NCBI RefSeq assembly: GCF_016756615.1
Contig: NZ_AP023262.1
Coordinates: 5,395,501 to 5,459,500 of the forward strand
Reading direction: 5' to 3'
DNA: 64,000 nucleotides
Origin: Mesorhizobium sp. L-8-3
GTDB taxonomy: Bacteria; Pseudomonadota; Alphaproteobacteria; Rhizobiales; Rhizobiaceae
The position numbers and the translations under genes were made by a program. Shown in pieces: positions 24,676-34,003 of the stretch; the first letter of the stretch is position 1; the number at the start of each line of letters is the position of its first letter. Below the pieces are notes generated by a model. It worked only from the letters and a program-made list of their open reading frames with translations. It was not told where the DNA came from and made no database searches.

Positions 24676-25404
24676 ATGAACATCCGACAGGACGTCCACA
24701 ACTCCGATATCCCTGCCCTGTGCCAAGCCTGCGAGGCGAGGCATCGAGGCCTGTGCGGGGCGCTCGACCCGGCGCAGCTCATCACGCTCGCGAAGCAGTC
24801 GTGGAAGCAGAAAGCGGATGCCGGTGCAGAGCTCGTCGGCGACAGCGAAAAGGTGGCCAGCTATTCCAACGTGCTCTCCGGCGTCATCAAGCTGACCAAG
24901 ACGCTGGCCGACGGCCGCCAGCAGATCGTCGGCCTGCAGTTCGCCCCCGATTTCCTGGGCCGCCCGTTCAAGTCCGAGAGCGCAATCAATGCGGAGGCGG
25001 CGACCGACGTCTCTCTCTGCTCGTTCCCCAAGTCATCGATCGAGCGCATGATGAAGGCCTCGCCCGAGCTCGAGCATCGTCTGCTGGTGCAGACCTTGAA
25101 GGAGCTCGACGAGGCGCGCGAATGGATGCTGACCCTCGGCCGCAAGACCGCGTCGGAGAAGGTGGCGAGCTTTCTGCTTCTGATCGCGCGCAACATCGAC
25201 CCCTACCGGGCTGACAACGTGAAGGACGTGGTGTTCGACCTGCCGCTGACCCGGGCCGACATCGCCGATTATCTTGGGCTGACCATCGAGACCGTCAGCC
25301 GGCAGCTGACCATCCTGCGCAAGGACGGCGTGATAGCGATCGAGAACAACCGACATGTGACGGTGGGCGACTTGGAACGACTGGCAAGGCGCGCCGGACG
25401 CTGA
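24676..25404 (+). CDS. fnrL: FNR-type oxygen-sensing regulator (FnrL/FnrN)
   Basis: A 242-residue Crp/Fnr regulator with the [4Fe-4S] ligands of true FNR: Cys16-Xaa2-Cys19, Cys27, and Cys116 in the sensor domain. The C-terminal HTH reads LTRADIADYLGLTIETVSRQLTILRKDGVI, where E-SR contacts TTGA half sites. This is the FnrL/FnrN class, not a FixK lacking the cluster. It is expected to activate the anaerobic genes around it. An FNR box in its own promoter indicates autoregulation. Confidence 0.93.
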   Translation: MNIRQDVHNSDIPALCQACEARHRGLCGALDPAQLITLAKQSWKQKADAGAELVGDSEKVASYSNVLSGVIKLTKTLADGRQQIVGLQFAPDFLGRPFKSESAINAEAATDVSLCSFPKSSIERMMKASPELEHRLLVQTLKELDEAREWMLTLGRKTASEKVASFLLLIARNIDPYRADNVKDVVFDLPLTRADIADYLGLTIETVSRQLTILRKDGVIAIENNRHVTVGDLERLARRAGR

Positions 25405-25526
25405 TCTGTTTCGAATGCGCCCGTATGCCGATGCATCCGGGCGGCCACGCAGGCGCGGCCCTTCCGGGTTGGCCGGTTTTCGCGCCGGCGGGCGTGGGCC
25501 ACGAAGTAGCGCGCTCCAACGGCCGA

Positions 25527-26027
25527 TCATCGGCCGCCGAGTCTGGCGGTTTCCGCGATCATCGCCACGAAGTCCTGCTCGAAGGCGATGTGACGGCGCA
25601 GCGATCCGAAGAATCCCCGCAGCATGAAGCCGAGCGCCTCCGCGCCCGGCATCGGCCGGGCGTCGCCAACCTGCAGCAGCGCCTCTGCGACTTCCTCGCC
25701 ATAGCTCGCATCCTCGCGATGTTCTCCCGCCAGCCGGTCCAGCGAGCCGGCGACCGCCAGACTGCCCGGGGACAGACGTTCGCAGAGGGGAAACACCACG
25801 CCTTCCTCGAATCGGTGGGCATTTTCCAGAAGCGGCACCACCGTCCGGGCGGCGGCTTCGCATTCGCTGCCGCTCACATCGGCTGGCAGTCGGTCGGCGA
25901 TCGCTTCCAGCCGGTCGCAAAGGGCAAGCTTGGCCGCATGCACATTTCGCAGCAGGATCAACGGATCGCCGGGCGCCGAGGCAATGCGCTCCGCATCTCC
26001 GTCATAGCCCGTCCCGATCCTCGCCAA
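25527..26027 (-). CDS. Hemerythrin-like HHE domain protein
   Basis: A 166-residue four-helix protein. Diiron-type ligands can be traced: His30, His71-Xaa3-Glu75 (AHRFEEGVVFPL), His103 (GEHREDA) and His146-Xaa3-Glu150 (RRHIAFEQ). It may bind O2 or sense oxygen/NO beside the cbb3 oxidase. It is divergent from fixN and shares a single FNR box whose -41.5 geometry predicts a start 28 nt before this ATG. Confidence 0.85.
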   Translation of the reverse strand: MARIGTGYDGDAERIASAPGDPLILLRNVHAAKLALCDRLEAIADRLPADVSGSECEAAARTVVPLLENAHRFEEGVVFPLCERLSPGSLAVAGSLDRLAGEHREDASYGEEVAEALLQVGDARPMPGAEALGFMLRGFFGSLRRHIAFEQDFVAMIAETARLGGR

Positions 26028-26089
26028 ATCCGTTTCCTCGCGCCACCGCCGTCTGTCGTCAAAGGCTAGGAGCGGCGGCCGCTGCCGCC

Positions 26090-26103
26090 TTGATCCAAAT
26101 CAA
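26090..26103. promoter_or_regulatory. FNR box shared by hemerythrin gene and fixN
   Basis: TTGATCCAAATCAA is a consensus FNR site. A class II start for fixN would lie near 26138, downstream of in-frame TTG 26109 and ATG 26127 codons, which therefore cannot be used; this places the fixN start at 26178. Confidence 0.88.
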
Positions 26104-26177
26104 GGACGTTGTCGGTCGCTCCGACGATGGTGCGCCCACAGGAATCGCCTGATCCGCCATCCTTGTGGGGACCGCAT

Positions 26178-27794
26178 ATGAAATACGGAGCCGAAATCGC
26201 CGGCGTTGGCCTTGCCGCCTTTCTCGCACTGCTCGGGGCAGCGTTCGCCGCGGACGACCTCTTCCGCCAGCACATGTGGGTGCTGTTCTTCGTGCTCGCT
26301 GCGGGCACTGTGCTCCTGCTACGCAACACCGGTTTCGCTCCGGCCTCCGATCGTGCCGTCGATCATTCGCCCTATATGGACGGGCCGGTCCGCTATGGCG
26401 CAAACGCAACCATGTTCTGGGGCGTGGCGGGCCTTCTGGTCGGCGTGATCGTGGCCCTGCAACTGGCCTATCCCGACTTCAACATCGAACCCTGGTTCAG
26501 CTTCGGACGGATGCGGCCGCTTCACACGTCGGCCGTGATCTTCGCCTTCGGCGGCAACGCCCTGATCGCCACCTCCTTCTACGTCGTGCAGCGCACAAGC
26601 CGCGCGAAACTCTTCGGCGGCAACCTCGCCTGGTTCGTGTTCTGGGGCTACCAGCTCTTCATCGTCATGGCGGCGTCGGGCTATCTGCTGGGGATCACGC
26701 AGAGCCGCGAATATGCCGAGCCCGAATGGTACGTGGATCTCTGGCTGACCCTCGTGTGGGTTGCCTATCTGGCGGTGTTCCTGGGCACGATCCTGAAACG
26801 CAAGGAACCCCACATCTACGTCGCGAACTGGTTCTACCTCTCCTTCATCGTGACGATCGCGATGCTGCACGTCGTGAACAATCTCGCGGTGCCGGTGTCG
26901 TTCCTCGGCGTCAAGAGCTACTCGGCTTTCTCGGGCGTGCAAGACGCACTGACCCAGTGGTGGTACGGCCATAACGCGGTCGGTTTCTTCCTCACCGCCG
27001 GCTTCCTCGGCATGATGTACTATTTCATCCCGAAGCAGGCGAACCGCCCGGTCTATTCCTACCGGCTGTCGATCATCCACTTCTGGTCGCTGATCTTCCT
27101 CTATATCTGGGCCGGTCCGCACCATCTGCACTACACGGCGCTGCCCGACTGGGCGCAGACGCTCGGCATGGTGTTCTCGATCATGCTGTGGATGCCCTCC
27201 TGGGGCGGCATGATCAACGGCCTGATGACGCTGTCCGGTGCCTGGGACAAGATCCGCACCGATCCCATCATCCGCATGATGGTGATGGCGGTGGCCTTCT
27301 ACGGCATGTCGACCTTCGAAGGCCCCGTAATGTCGATCAAGGCGGTCAACTCGCTGTCGCACTATACCGACTGGACCATCGGTCACGTCCACTCCGGCGC
27401 TCTCGGCTGGGTCGGCCTGATCTCGTTCGGCGCGATCTACTACCTCGTGCCCAAACTGTGGAACCGCGAGCGGCTGTATTCGATGCGGCTGGTCACCTGG
27501 CACTTCTGGCTGGCGACCCTCGGCATCGTCGTCTACGCGGCCGTGATGTGGGTCTCCGGCATCATGCAGGGCCTGATGTGGCGCGAATACGACGAGCAGG
27601 GTTTCCTGGTCTATTCCTTCGCCGAAACGGTCGCGGCCATGCACCCCTACTACGTCATGCGCGCCGCCGGCGGCGCGCTCTACCTCACCGGCGCGCTGAT
27701 CATGGCCTTCAACATCACCATGACCATCCTCGGCTACCAGCGCGAGGAGGAGCCGGTCGCCGGCGCCGCACCCAGCCTGCAGCCGGCCGAATAG
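26178..27794 (+). CDS. fixN: cbb3-type cytochrome c oxidase subunit I
   Basis: A 538-residue catalytic subunit (ccoN) with 12 membrane helices. Metal ligands are visible: RMRPLHTSAVIF (low-spin haem b His), WWYGHNAVGFF (CuB His), GPHHLHYTALPDW (CuB His-His), and IGHVHSGALGWVG (haem b3 and haem b His). It reduces O2 to water with high affinity at the inner membrane. Start ATG 26178 (MKYGAE) fits the family N-terminus and the FNR-box geometry; upstream in-frame codons precede the predicted transcript. First gene of fixNOQP. Confidence 0.96.
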   Translation: MKYGAEIAGVGLAAFLALLGAAFAADDLFRQHMWVLFFVLAAGTVLLLRNTGFAPASDRAVDHSPYMDGPVRYGANATMFWGVAGLLVGVIVALQLAYPDFNIEPWFSFGRMRPLHTSAVIFAFGGNALIATSFYVVQRTSRAKLFGGNLAWFVFWGYQLFIVMAASGYLLGITQSREYAEPEWYVDLWLTLVWVAYLAVFLGTILKRKEPHIYVANWFYLSFIVTIAMLHVVNNLAVPVSFLGVKSYSAFSGVQDALTQWWYGHNAVGFFLTAGFLGMMYYFIPKQANRPVYSYRLSIIHFWSLIFLYIWAGPHHLHYTALPDWAQTLGMVFSIMLWMPSWGGMINGLMTLSGAWDKIRTDPIIRMMVMAVAFYGMSTFEGPVMSIKAVNSLSHYTDWTIGHVHSGALGWVGLISFGAIYYLVPKLWNRERLYSMRLVTWHFWLATLGIVVYAAVMWVSGIMQGLMWREYDEQGFLVYSFAETVAAMHPYYVMRAAGGALYLTGALIMAFNITMTILGYQREEEPVAGAAPSLQPAE

Positions 27795-27806
27795 GAGCCC
27801 GACCAA

Positions 27807-28538
27807 ATGGCCTTGATGGACAAACATGCAATCCTGGAGAAGAACGCCACGCTGCTTCTGGCGGGCTCCTTCCTGGTGGTCACGGTCGGCGGCATCATCG
27901 AGATCGCGCCGCTCTTCTACCTGGAGAACACGATCGAGAAGGTGGAGGGGATGCGTCCTTATTCGCCGCTCGAACTGGCCGGCCGCAACATCTACATCCG
28001 GGAAGGCTGCTACGTCTGCCACAGCCAGATGATCCGGCCCTTCCGCGACGAGGTGGAGCGCTACGGCCACTACAGCCTCGCTGCCGAGTCCATGTACGAC
28101 CACCCGTTCCAATGGGGCTCCAAGCGCACCGGACCCGATCTCGCTCGCGTCGGCGATCGCTACTCCAACGCGTGGCACGTCCAGCATCTCATCGAGCCGC
28201 GGTCGGTCGTGCCGGAATCGGTCATGCCCAGCTATGCCTTCCTGAAGGACAAACCGTTGGCAGCGAAGGATTTTTCTACCCAGCTCGTGGCCAACGTCCG
28301 GGTCGGCGTGCCCTACAACGACGACATGATCGCCAATGCCGGGACCGACCTCAGGGCGCAAGCCGATCCTGATGCCGACACCACCGGCCTGCTCGAGCGC
28401 TACCCCAAGGCCAAGGTCGGCGATTTCGACGGCAATCCGCAGGCGCTCACCGAGATGGATGCGCTCGTCGCCTATCTGCAGATGCTCGGCACGCTGGTCG
28501 ACTTCTCGACCTATGACGAAGCCGCAGGCTACCGCTGA
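27807..28538 (+). CDS. fixO: cbb3-type oxidase subunit II, monohaem cytochrome c
   Basis: A 243-residue CcoO with an N-terminal membrane anchor (about 14-34) and one haem c site, Cys68-Tyr-Val-Cys71-His72 (EGCYVCHSQMIRPFRDE). The Met ligand is in ESVMPSYAFL. It carries electrons from FixP toward FixN. It starts 12 nt after fixN behind a GGAG ribosome-binding site. Confidence 0.95.
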   Translation: MALMDKHAILEKNATLLLAGSFLVVTVGGIIEIAPLFYLENTIEKVEGMRPYSPLELAGRNIYIREGCYVCHSQMIRPFRDEVERYGHYSLAAESMYDHPFQWGSKRTGPDLARVGDRYSNAWHVQHLIEPRSVVPESVMPSYAFLKDKPLAAKDFSTQLVANVRVGVPYNDDMIANAGTDLRAQADPDADTTGLLERYPKAKVGDFDGNPQALTEMDALVAYLQMLGTLVDFSTYDEAAGYR

Positions 28539-28549
28539 GGAACGTCGTC

Positions 28550-28699
28550 ATGGATTACCACACGATGCGTGAATTCGCCGACAGCTGGGCCCTGCTTGCC
28601 ATGACCCTGTTCTTCCTCGGCGTCGCCCTCTTCGCATTCCGGCCGGGCAGTCGCAAGGCGGCCGACGAGGCCGCCAGGATCCCTCTCAAGGACGATTGA
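28550..28699 (+). CDS. fixQ: cbb3-type oxidase subunit CcoQ
   Basis: A 49-residue single-helix protein (DYHTMREFADSWALLAMTLFF... then charged RPGSRKAADEAARIPLKDD). This is the CcoQ pattern; it stabilises the FixN-FixP complex. It begins 11 nt after fixO and ends 3 nt before fixP. Confidence 0.92.
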   Translation: MDYHTMREFADSWALLAMTLFFLGVALFAFRPGSRKAADEAARIPLKDD

Positions 28700-28702
28700 G
28701 CC

Positions 28703-29566
28703 ATGAGCGACAAGCATATCGACGACATCACCGGCGTCGCCACGACCGGCCATGAGTGGGACGGCATCAAGGAGCTCAACAATCCGCTGCCGCGCTGGTG
28801 GCTGTGGACCTTCTACGCCACCATCGCCTGGGCGCTGGTCTACACCGTCGCCTATCCGGCCTGGCCGATGCTGCGCTCGGCGACCTCAGGTCTGCTCGGC
28901 TATTCGAGCCGCAGCGACATCAAGGCCGAGCTGGCGGCGGCCGAAGCCGCCAAGGGCAGCTATGTCGAAGCGGTTGGCGCCAGGAGCGTCGGCGAGATCA
29001 TCGCCGACCCCTCCCTGCGCGACTTCGCCGTCGCCGCCGGCGGTGCGGCCTACAAGGTCAACTGCGTCCAGTGCCACGGGTCGGGTGCGGAAGGCTCGCC
29101 CGGCTTCCCCAACCTCAACGATGACGACTGGCTGTGGGGCGGCACTGCCGACCAGATCTACCAGACGATCGCCCATGGCATACGCTTCGCGACCGATGCG
29201 GACACCCGGGTCTCGGAAATGCCTGCCTTCGCCGACGTGCTCGAGCCCGCGCAGATCCAGGAGGTCGCCGCGTATGTCGCGACGCTCGCCGGCGACGAGG
29301 CAGACACCGCGCTGGCGACGCCGGGCAAGACGGTCTTCGCCGACAATTGCGCGGCCTGTCATGGCGAGGACGGCAAGGGCAGTCGCGAGCTCGGCGCGCC
29401 CGATCTCACCGATGCGATCTCGCTGATCGGCTCCGGCCAGGCGGCGATCGCCCGGCAGGTGCGAGCCCCCCGGCACGGCGTCATGCCCGGCTGGAGTGCC
29501 CGGCTGGGCGACACCACGGTCAAGGAGCTTGCCGTCTACATCCACTCGCTCGGCGGCGGCGAATAG
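28703..29566 (+). CDS. fixP: cbb3-type oxidase subunit III, dihaem cytochrome c
   Basis: A 287-residue CcoP. The N-terminal FixP_N helix (about 30-65, NPLPRWWLWTFYATIAWA) is followed by two haem c domains: Cys121-Val-Gln-Cys124-His125 and Cys216-Ala-Ala-Cys219-His220. Candidate Met ligands are Met173 (SEMPAF) and one in HGVMPGW. It receives electrons from cytochrome c and passes them to FixO. Confidence 0.95.
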   Translation: MSDKHIDDITGVATTGHEWDGIKELNNPLPRWWLWTFYATIAWALVYTVAYPAWPMLRSATSGLLGYSSRSDIKAELAAAEAAKGSYVEAVGARSVGEIIADPSLRDFAVAAGGAAYKVNCVQCHGSGAEGSPGFPNLNDDDWLWGGTADQIYQTIAHGIRFATDADTRVSEMPAFADVLEPAQIQEVAAYVATLAGDEADTALATPGKTVFADNCAACHGEDGKGSRELGAPDLTDAISLIGSGQAAIARQVRAPRHGVMPGWSARLGDTTVKELAVYIHSLGGGE

Positions 29567-29579
29567 GCCAGGTCACCGG

Positions 29580-29593
29580 TTGACCTGCATCAA
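29580..29593. promoter_or_regulatory. FNR box upstream of fixGHIS
   Basis: TTGACCTGCATCAA lies in the fixP-fixG gap. A start at +41.5 from its centre would be near 29628, giving fixGHIS its own oxygen-controlled promoter and arguing against the in-frame ATG at 29620 as the fixG start. Confidence 0.85.
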
Positions 29594-29667
29594 CGCGAGA
29601 CGGCGTCTCCTGCGGCTAGATGAAAGCACGTCGCTCCGCTTGGCTCTCGTCGGCTCCGCGGCGTGCG

Positions 29668-31248
29668 ATGAAACTGCGAGTGCCCGACATGCTCAACCAG
29701 ACTGAAGTGGAAAGGCTCGAAGCGGAGGCGGTGAATTCCGCCAAGGTCCGGCAACCTCTCTACGCTCCGCGTCGCAAGATCTTCCCGAAGCGCGCCTCGG
29801 GCAGCTTCCGGCGCTTCAAATGGCTGGTGATGCTGGTGACGCTCGGCATCTATTACCTGACGCCATGGCTGCGCTGGGACCGCGGTCCCTATGCGCCTGA
29901 CCAGGCCGTGCTGGTCGATCTCGCCCACCGGCGCTTCTATTTCTTCTTCATAGAGATCTGGCCGCAGGAATTCTTCTTCGTCGCAGGCCTGCTGGTCATG
30001 GCCGGGGTCGGGCTGTTCCTGATCACGTCCACCGTCGGACGCGCGTGGTGCGGCTACAGCTGCCCGCAGACCGTCTGGGTCGATCTCTTCCTGGTCGTCG
30101 AGAGGGCGATCGAGGGCGACCGAAACGCGCGGATCAAGCTCGACGCCGGCCCCTGGACCGCGCGCAAGCTCGTGTTGCGCGGCGCCAAGCACGCCATATG
30201 GCTCTTGATCGCCGTTGCAACGGGCGGCGCCTGGATATTCTACTTCGCCGACGCCCCGACCTTGCTCCTCGACGTGGTCTCCGGCAAGGCGGCGGCTGTC
30301 GCCTACATCACCGCCGCGGTGCTGACCGCCACCACCTACACGTTCGGCGGCCTGATGCGCGAGCAGATCTGCACCTATATGTGTCCCTGGCCGCGCATCC
30401 AGGCGGCTATGCTCGACGAGCATTCGCTGACCGTCACCTACAACGACTGGCGCGGCGAGCCGCGCTCGCGCCATGCCAAGAAGGCGGCCGCGGAAGGCCG
30501 GCCCGTCGGGGACTGCGTCGACTGCAACGCCTGTGTCGCCGTCTGCCCCATGGGCATCGATATCCGCGACGGCCAGCAGCTCGAATGCATCACCTGCGCG
30601 CTTTGCATCGATGCCTGCGACGCGGTCATGGACAAGATCGGCAAGGAGCGCGGCCTGATCTCCTATGCCACGCTCAGCGACTACAACGCCAACATGGCGC
30701 TGGCGACCGCGGGCGGGACGACCGCGATCGATCCGGGTCGCGTCCGCGGCACCGACGGAAAACTCACCGACAAGGTCGCCCAGTTCCATATCCGCAAGCT
30801 ATTCCGCCCGCGCACCTTCATCTATATGGGCGGCTGGACCCTCATCGGTGTCGCACTGCTCTATGCCCTCCTCGGCCGCGACCGGCTCGAGATCAACGTT
30901 CTTCACGATCGCAATCCGCAATTCGTCACGCTCTCCGACGGCTCCATCCGCAACGGCTACACGGTGAAGCTTCTCAACATGATCCCCGAGCCGCGCACCA
31001 TCATCCTGACGATGCAAGGGCTGCCAGGCGCGAATATGAGCGTGATCGGCTCCGACCAGCCCGAAGACCGGTCGATCGCGGTGCTGGTGGAGCCCGACAG
31101 GCTGAGGACGCTCAAGGTCTTCGTGCGGCAGCCGAAAGAGTTCGTCGACGGCACCGACGCCAGCTTCAAATTCATCGTCGAGGACAAATCGAGCTTCGAG
31201 CGCGACGACTATGTCGCGACCTTCAAGGCACCGGAGATTTCGAGATGA
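29668..31248 (+). CDS. fixG: CcoG/FixG iron-sulfur membrane protein for cbb3 assembly
   Basis: A ~526-residue protein with about five membrane helices and two [4Fe-4S] motifs near residues 283-312: CVDCNACVAVCP and CITCALCIDAC. The membrane part has GRAWCGYSCPQTVW and CTYMCPWPRIQ cysteines; CcoG is known to reduce Cu(II) for oxidase copper loading. A C-terminal immunoglobulin-like periplasmic domain follows the last helix. ATG 29668 fits the FNR promoter and family length; 29689 is an alternative. It overlaps fixH by 4 nt. Confidence 0.94.
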   Translation: MKLRVPDMLNQTEVERLEAEAVNSAKVRQPLYAPRRKIFPKRASGSFRRFKWLVMLVTLGIYYLTPWLRWDRGPYAPDQAVLVDLAHRRFYFFFIEIWPQEFFFVAGLLVMAGVGLFLITSTVGRAWCGYSCPQTVWVDLFLVVERAIEGDRNARIKLDAGPWTARKLVLRGAKHAIWLLIAVATGGAWIFYFADAPTLLLDVVSGKAAAVAYITAAVLTATTYTFGGLMREQICTYMCPWPRIQAAMLDEHSLTVTYNDWRGEPRSRHAKKAAAEGRPVGDCVDCNACVAVCPMGIDIRDGQQLECITCALCIDACDAVMDKIGKERGLISYATLSDYNANMALATAGGTTAIDPGRVRGTDGKLTDKVAQFHIRKLFRPRTFIYMGGWTLIGVALLYALLGRDRLEINVLHDRNPQFVTLSDGSIRNGYTVKLLNMIPEPRTIILTMQGLPGANMSVIGSDQPEDRSIAVLVEPDRLRTLKVFVRQPKEFVDGTDASFKFIVEDKSSFERDDYVATFKAPEISR

Positions 31249-31736
31249 CCAGGCGCGGAAACGGCACGTTCACCGGTCGGCACATGCTGGCCATCGTGGT
31301 CGCCTTCTTCGGCACCATCATCGCCGTCAACCTGACCATGGCGATGGTCGCGGGCCGTAGCTGGACCGGCTTGGTCGTGAAGAACTCCTATGTCGCAAGC
31401 CAGGAGTTCAACCGGAAGGCCGAACAGGGGCGCGCCCAGGCCGCGCTTGGATGGCACAGCAGCCTGACGATCGGCAGCGGAGAGATCCGCTACCGGCTCG
31501 CCGACGCATCAGGCGCAACGGTCGCACCAAGCGCCGTAACGGTGACCTTCCGCCGCCCGGCCTATGACGGCGAGGACAAGGTCATCGCGATGCAACGCCG
31601 TGCCGACGGAACGTTCCGGGCGCCGGAAACCCCGCGCGACGGCATATGGATTGTCGAGACCGATGCCGAGGTCGGCAGGGACCTGCCCTATCGCGAGGTC
31701 AGCCGGATCGTCGTTACCGCGGGAGAGCTGGAATGA
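31245..31736 (+). CDS. fixH: FixH/CcoH cbb3 assembly protein
   Basis: A 163-residue membrane protein with one N-terminal helix (GRHMLAIVVAFFGTIIAVNLTMA) and a periplasmic beta-domain, including VVKNSYVASQEFNRK and FRAPETPRDGIW. CcoH is needed for stable cbb3 assembly. ATGA overlaps join it to fixG before and fixI after. Confidence 0.93.
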   Translation: MTRRGNGTFTGRHMLAIVVAFFGTIIAVNLTMAMVAGRSWTGLVVKNSYVASQEFNRKAEQGRAQAALGWHSSLTIGSGEIRYRLADASGATVAPSAVTVTFRRPAYDGEDKVIAMQRRADGTFRAPETPRDGIWIVETDAEVGRDLPYREVSRIVVTAGELE

Positions 31737-34003
31737 GCTGCTGCGCTCCCGGCGCCGAGGGTGCCCTCGACATCGAAAGGATGGGACATGGCCTGCCTTC
31801 GGCGGAAGAGCTTAAGCTGGCCGCCCGCGCGCTCGGCGACGGTCGGCACCAGGTCGACCTTTCGGTACCTTCCGTCCATTGCGGCGCCTGCATCCGGTCG
31901 ATCGAAACCGCGCTCCGTAGTCTCGATCATGTCGAAAGCGCGCGCGTCAACCTTTCGACGCGACGCGTCGCCGTGCGCTGGCGGGGCGACGACGTGCCGC
32001 CGATCCCGGCCACGCTGGCAGGGCTCGGCTACGAGGCCCATCTGTTCGACCACGAGGGAACGGAAAAGGACGCAACGCTCGCCGAACTGATCCGCGCCGT
32101 CGCGGTCGCCGGCTTCGCCGCCGGCAACATCATGCTCCTGTCGGTGTCGGTGTGGTCGGGCGCGGAAGACGCCACCCGCGACCTCTTCCATTGGATATCG
32201 GCACTGATCGCCATACCCGCCCTCGTTTTCGCCGGCCGCATCTATTTCCGATCGGCATGGTCGGCGCTCAGGCATGGACGCATGAATATGGACGTGCCCA
32301 TCGCCGTCGGCGTCTCGCTCGCCTATGGCATGAGCCTCTACGAGACTATCAACCATGGCCCGCACGCCTATTTCGACGCAGCGGTGTCGCTGCTGTTCTT
32401 CTTGCTGATCGGCAGGACGCTCGACCACGTGATGCGCAATCGTGCGCGCGCCGCCGTGCTCGGCCTGTCCAGGCTCGCCCCACGGGGCGCGGTGGTGCTG
32501 ACGTCAGACGGCCAACGGGACTACCGGCCGGTCGGCGAGATCGAGCCGGGCATGCGGCTTGCGATCGCCGCCGGCGACCGTATCCCCCTCGACGCGCGGG
32601 TGATCGAGGGCCGCTCCGAGATCGACGCCTCATTGATCACGGGCGAGAGCGATCCACAGCCCGTGTCCATCGGCACCACCGTCCGCGCCGGGACGCACAA
32701 TCTGACGGGTCCACTCACCGTCGAGGCGCTCGCGGCTGTGAAGGATTCATTCCTGTCGGAAATGCTGCGCATGATGGAGGCGGCCGAAGGCGGACGGGCT
32801 GGATATCGCCGGATCGCCGACCGCGTCTCGAGCCTCTATGCGCCCGTGGTACATCTCACCGCCCTTCTCACCTTCCTCGGCTGGATGGCGGTTTCCGGAG
32901 ACTGGCACCGCGCGACAACCATCGCGATCGCGGTGCTCATCATCACCTGCCCCTGCGCGCTCGGCCTCGCCGTGCCCATCGTGCAAGTCGTGGCGGCACG
33001 CCGGCTCTTCGAACATGGGATCATGGTCAAGGACGGGTCGGCCATGGAGCGGCTGGCCGATATCGACATGGTCGTCTTCGACAAGACGGGCACGCTTACC
33101 CTCGGCCGCCCCCGCCTCGTCAACGCGGCCTCGATCCATGCCGAGACGCTCTCCGTCGCCGCGGCTCTCGCGCGGCATTCGCGGCATCCGCTCTCCCTGG
33201 CGATCGCAGAAGCCTCTCCGGTCGCCAACGGACCTCGTCTTGCCGATATCGTCGAAATGCCCGGGCTGGGAATCGAGGCCAAGGACGGAGGCAGCACCTG
33301 GCGGCTCGGGCGAGCCGAATGGGCAACGGGTGGCAACGGGGAACCGGGGAACCGGGGAACGGTCCTGGCGCAGGATGGCATGAAGCGTGCCGCATTCGTT
33401 TTCGAGGACGTGCTTCGCCCCGATGCACGCGCGGCCATCGCTGAATTGAAGGAAACGGGGCTGCGGATCGAGATGCTCTCGGGCGACCGCGCAGACATCG
33501 CCGAAGGGGTGGCCGGCGCGCTCGAGATCGAGAACTTCGCCGCCGGACTGCTGCCTGCCGGCAAGGTCGAACGGCTGGCTGCCCTTGCCGCCCAAGGCCG
33601 CAAGACGGCGATGGTGGGCGACGGGCTGAACGATGCGCCGGCGCTGGCTGCCGCCCACGTCTCGATCGCGCCGGCCACGGCCGCCGACATAGGGCGCAAC
33701 GCCGCGGATTTCGTTTTCCTGCGTGAGAGCCTGTCGGCGATACCGCTTGCCGCCGCCGTGTCGCGGCAGGCGGGCCGTCTGATCCGTCAAAACCTGGCCC
33801 TGGCGATCCTCTACAATGCGATCGCCGTGCCGATCGCCATTCTCGGCTTCGTCACGCCGCTCGTTGCGGCAATCGCCATGTCGGGCTCGTCGCTGCTCGT
33901 CATCGGCAACGCGCTGCGTCTCGGGATCGGCCGAAAGCGGCCGGAGCAGGCGGCGACACCGCGGAACGCAACCCGCCCCGCAACGCTGGCGATCGCACAA
34001 TGA
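31733..34003 (+). CDS. fixI: Copper-translocating P-type ATPase for cbb3 biogenesis
   Basis: A 756-residue CopA2-type ATPase (CcoI). The N-terminal heavy-metal domain has VHCGACIRSIETAL; transport motif TCPCALG near residue 405; phosphorylation site DKTGTLT near 450; TGES and GDGLNDAPAL for actuator and hinge. It exports Cu(I) to the periplasm for insertion in cbb3, linking the oxidase to the copper operon at 5-9 kb. A tandem 8-bp repeat (33337-33360) encodes the NGEPGNRG stretch in the nucleotide-binding domain. It overlaps fixS by 4 nt. Confidence 0.95.
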   Translation: MSCCAPGAEGALDIERMGHGLPSAEELKLAARALGDGRHQVDLSVPSVHCGACIRSIETALRSLDHVESARVNLSTRRVAVRWRGDDVPPIPATLAGLGYEAHLFDHEGTEKDATLAELIRAVAVAGFAAGNIMLLSVSVWSGAEDATRDLFHWISALIAIPALVFAGRIYFRSAWSALRHGRMNMDVPIAVGVSLAYGMSLYETINHGPHAYFDAAVSLLFFLLIGRTLDHVMRNRARAAVLGLSRLAPRGAVVLTSDGQRDYRPVGEIEPGMRLAIAAGDRIPLDARVIEGRSEIDASLITGESDPQPVSIGTTVRAGTHNLTGPLTVEALAAVKDSFLSEMLRMMEAAEGGRAGYRRIADRVSSLYAPVVHLTALLTFLGWMAVSGDWHRATTIAIAVLIITCPCALGLAVPIVQVVAARRLFEHGIMVKDGSAMERLADIDMVVFDKTGTLTLGRPRLVNAASIHAETLSVAAALARHSRHPLSLAIAEASPVANGPRLADIVEMPGLGIEAKDGGSTWRLGRAEWATGGNGEPGNRGTVLAQDGMKRAAFVFEDVLRPDARAAIAELKETGLRIEMLSGDRADIAEGVAGALEIENFAAGLLPAGKVERLAALAAQGRKTAMVGDGLNDAPALAAAHVSIAPATAADIGRNAADFVFLRESLSAIPLAAAVSRQAGRLIRQNLALAILYNAIAVPIAILGFVTPLVAAIAMSGSSLLVIGNALRLGIGRKRPEQAATPRNATRPATLAIAQ
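33337..33360. repeat. Three tandem copies of CGGGGAAC inside fixI
   Basis: Three exact 8-bp units (24 bp, so the frame is kept) lie in the nucleotide-binding domain. Gain or loss of one unit would frameshift fixI. Confidence 0.85.

Noticed and set aside
26319..28361. A 680-codon open frame antisense to fixN and fixO
   Set aside because: It mirrors two strongly recognised oxidase genes and has shadow composition (His/Asp/Arg-rich); no independent signal supports it.
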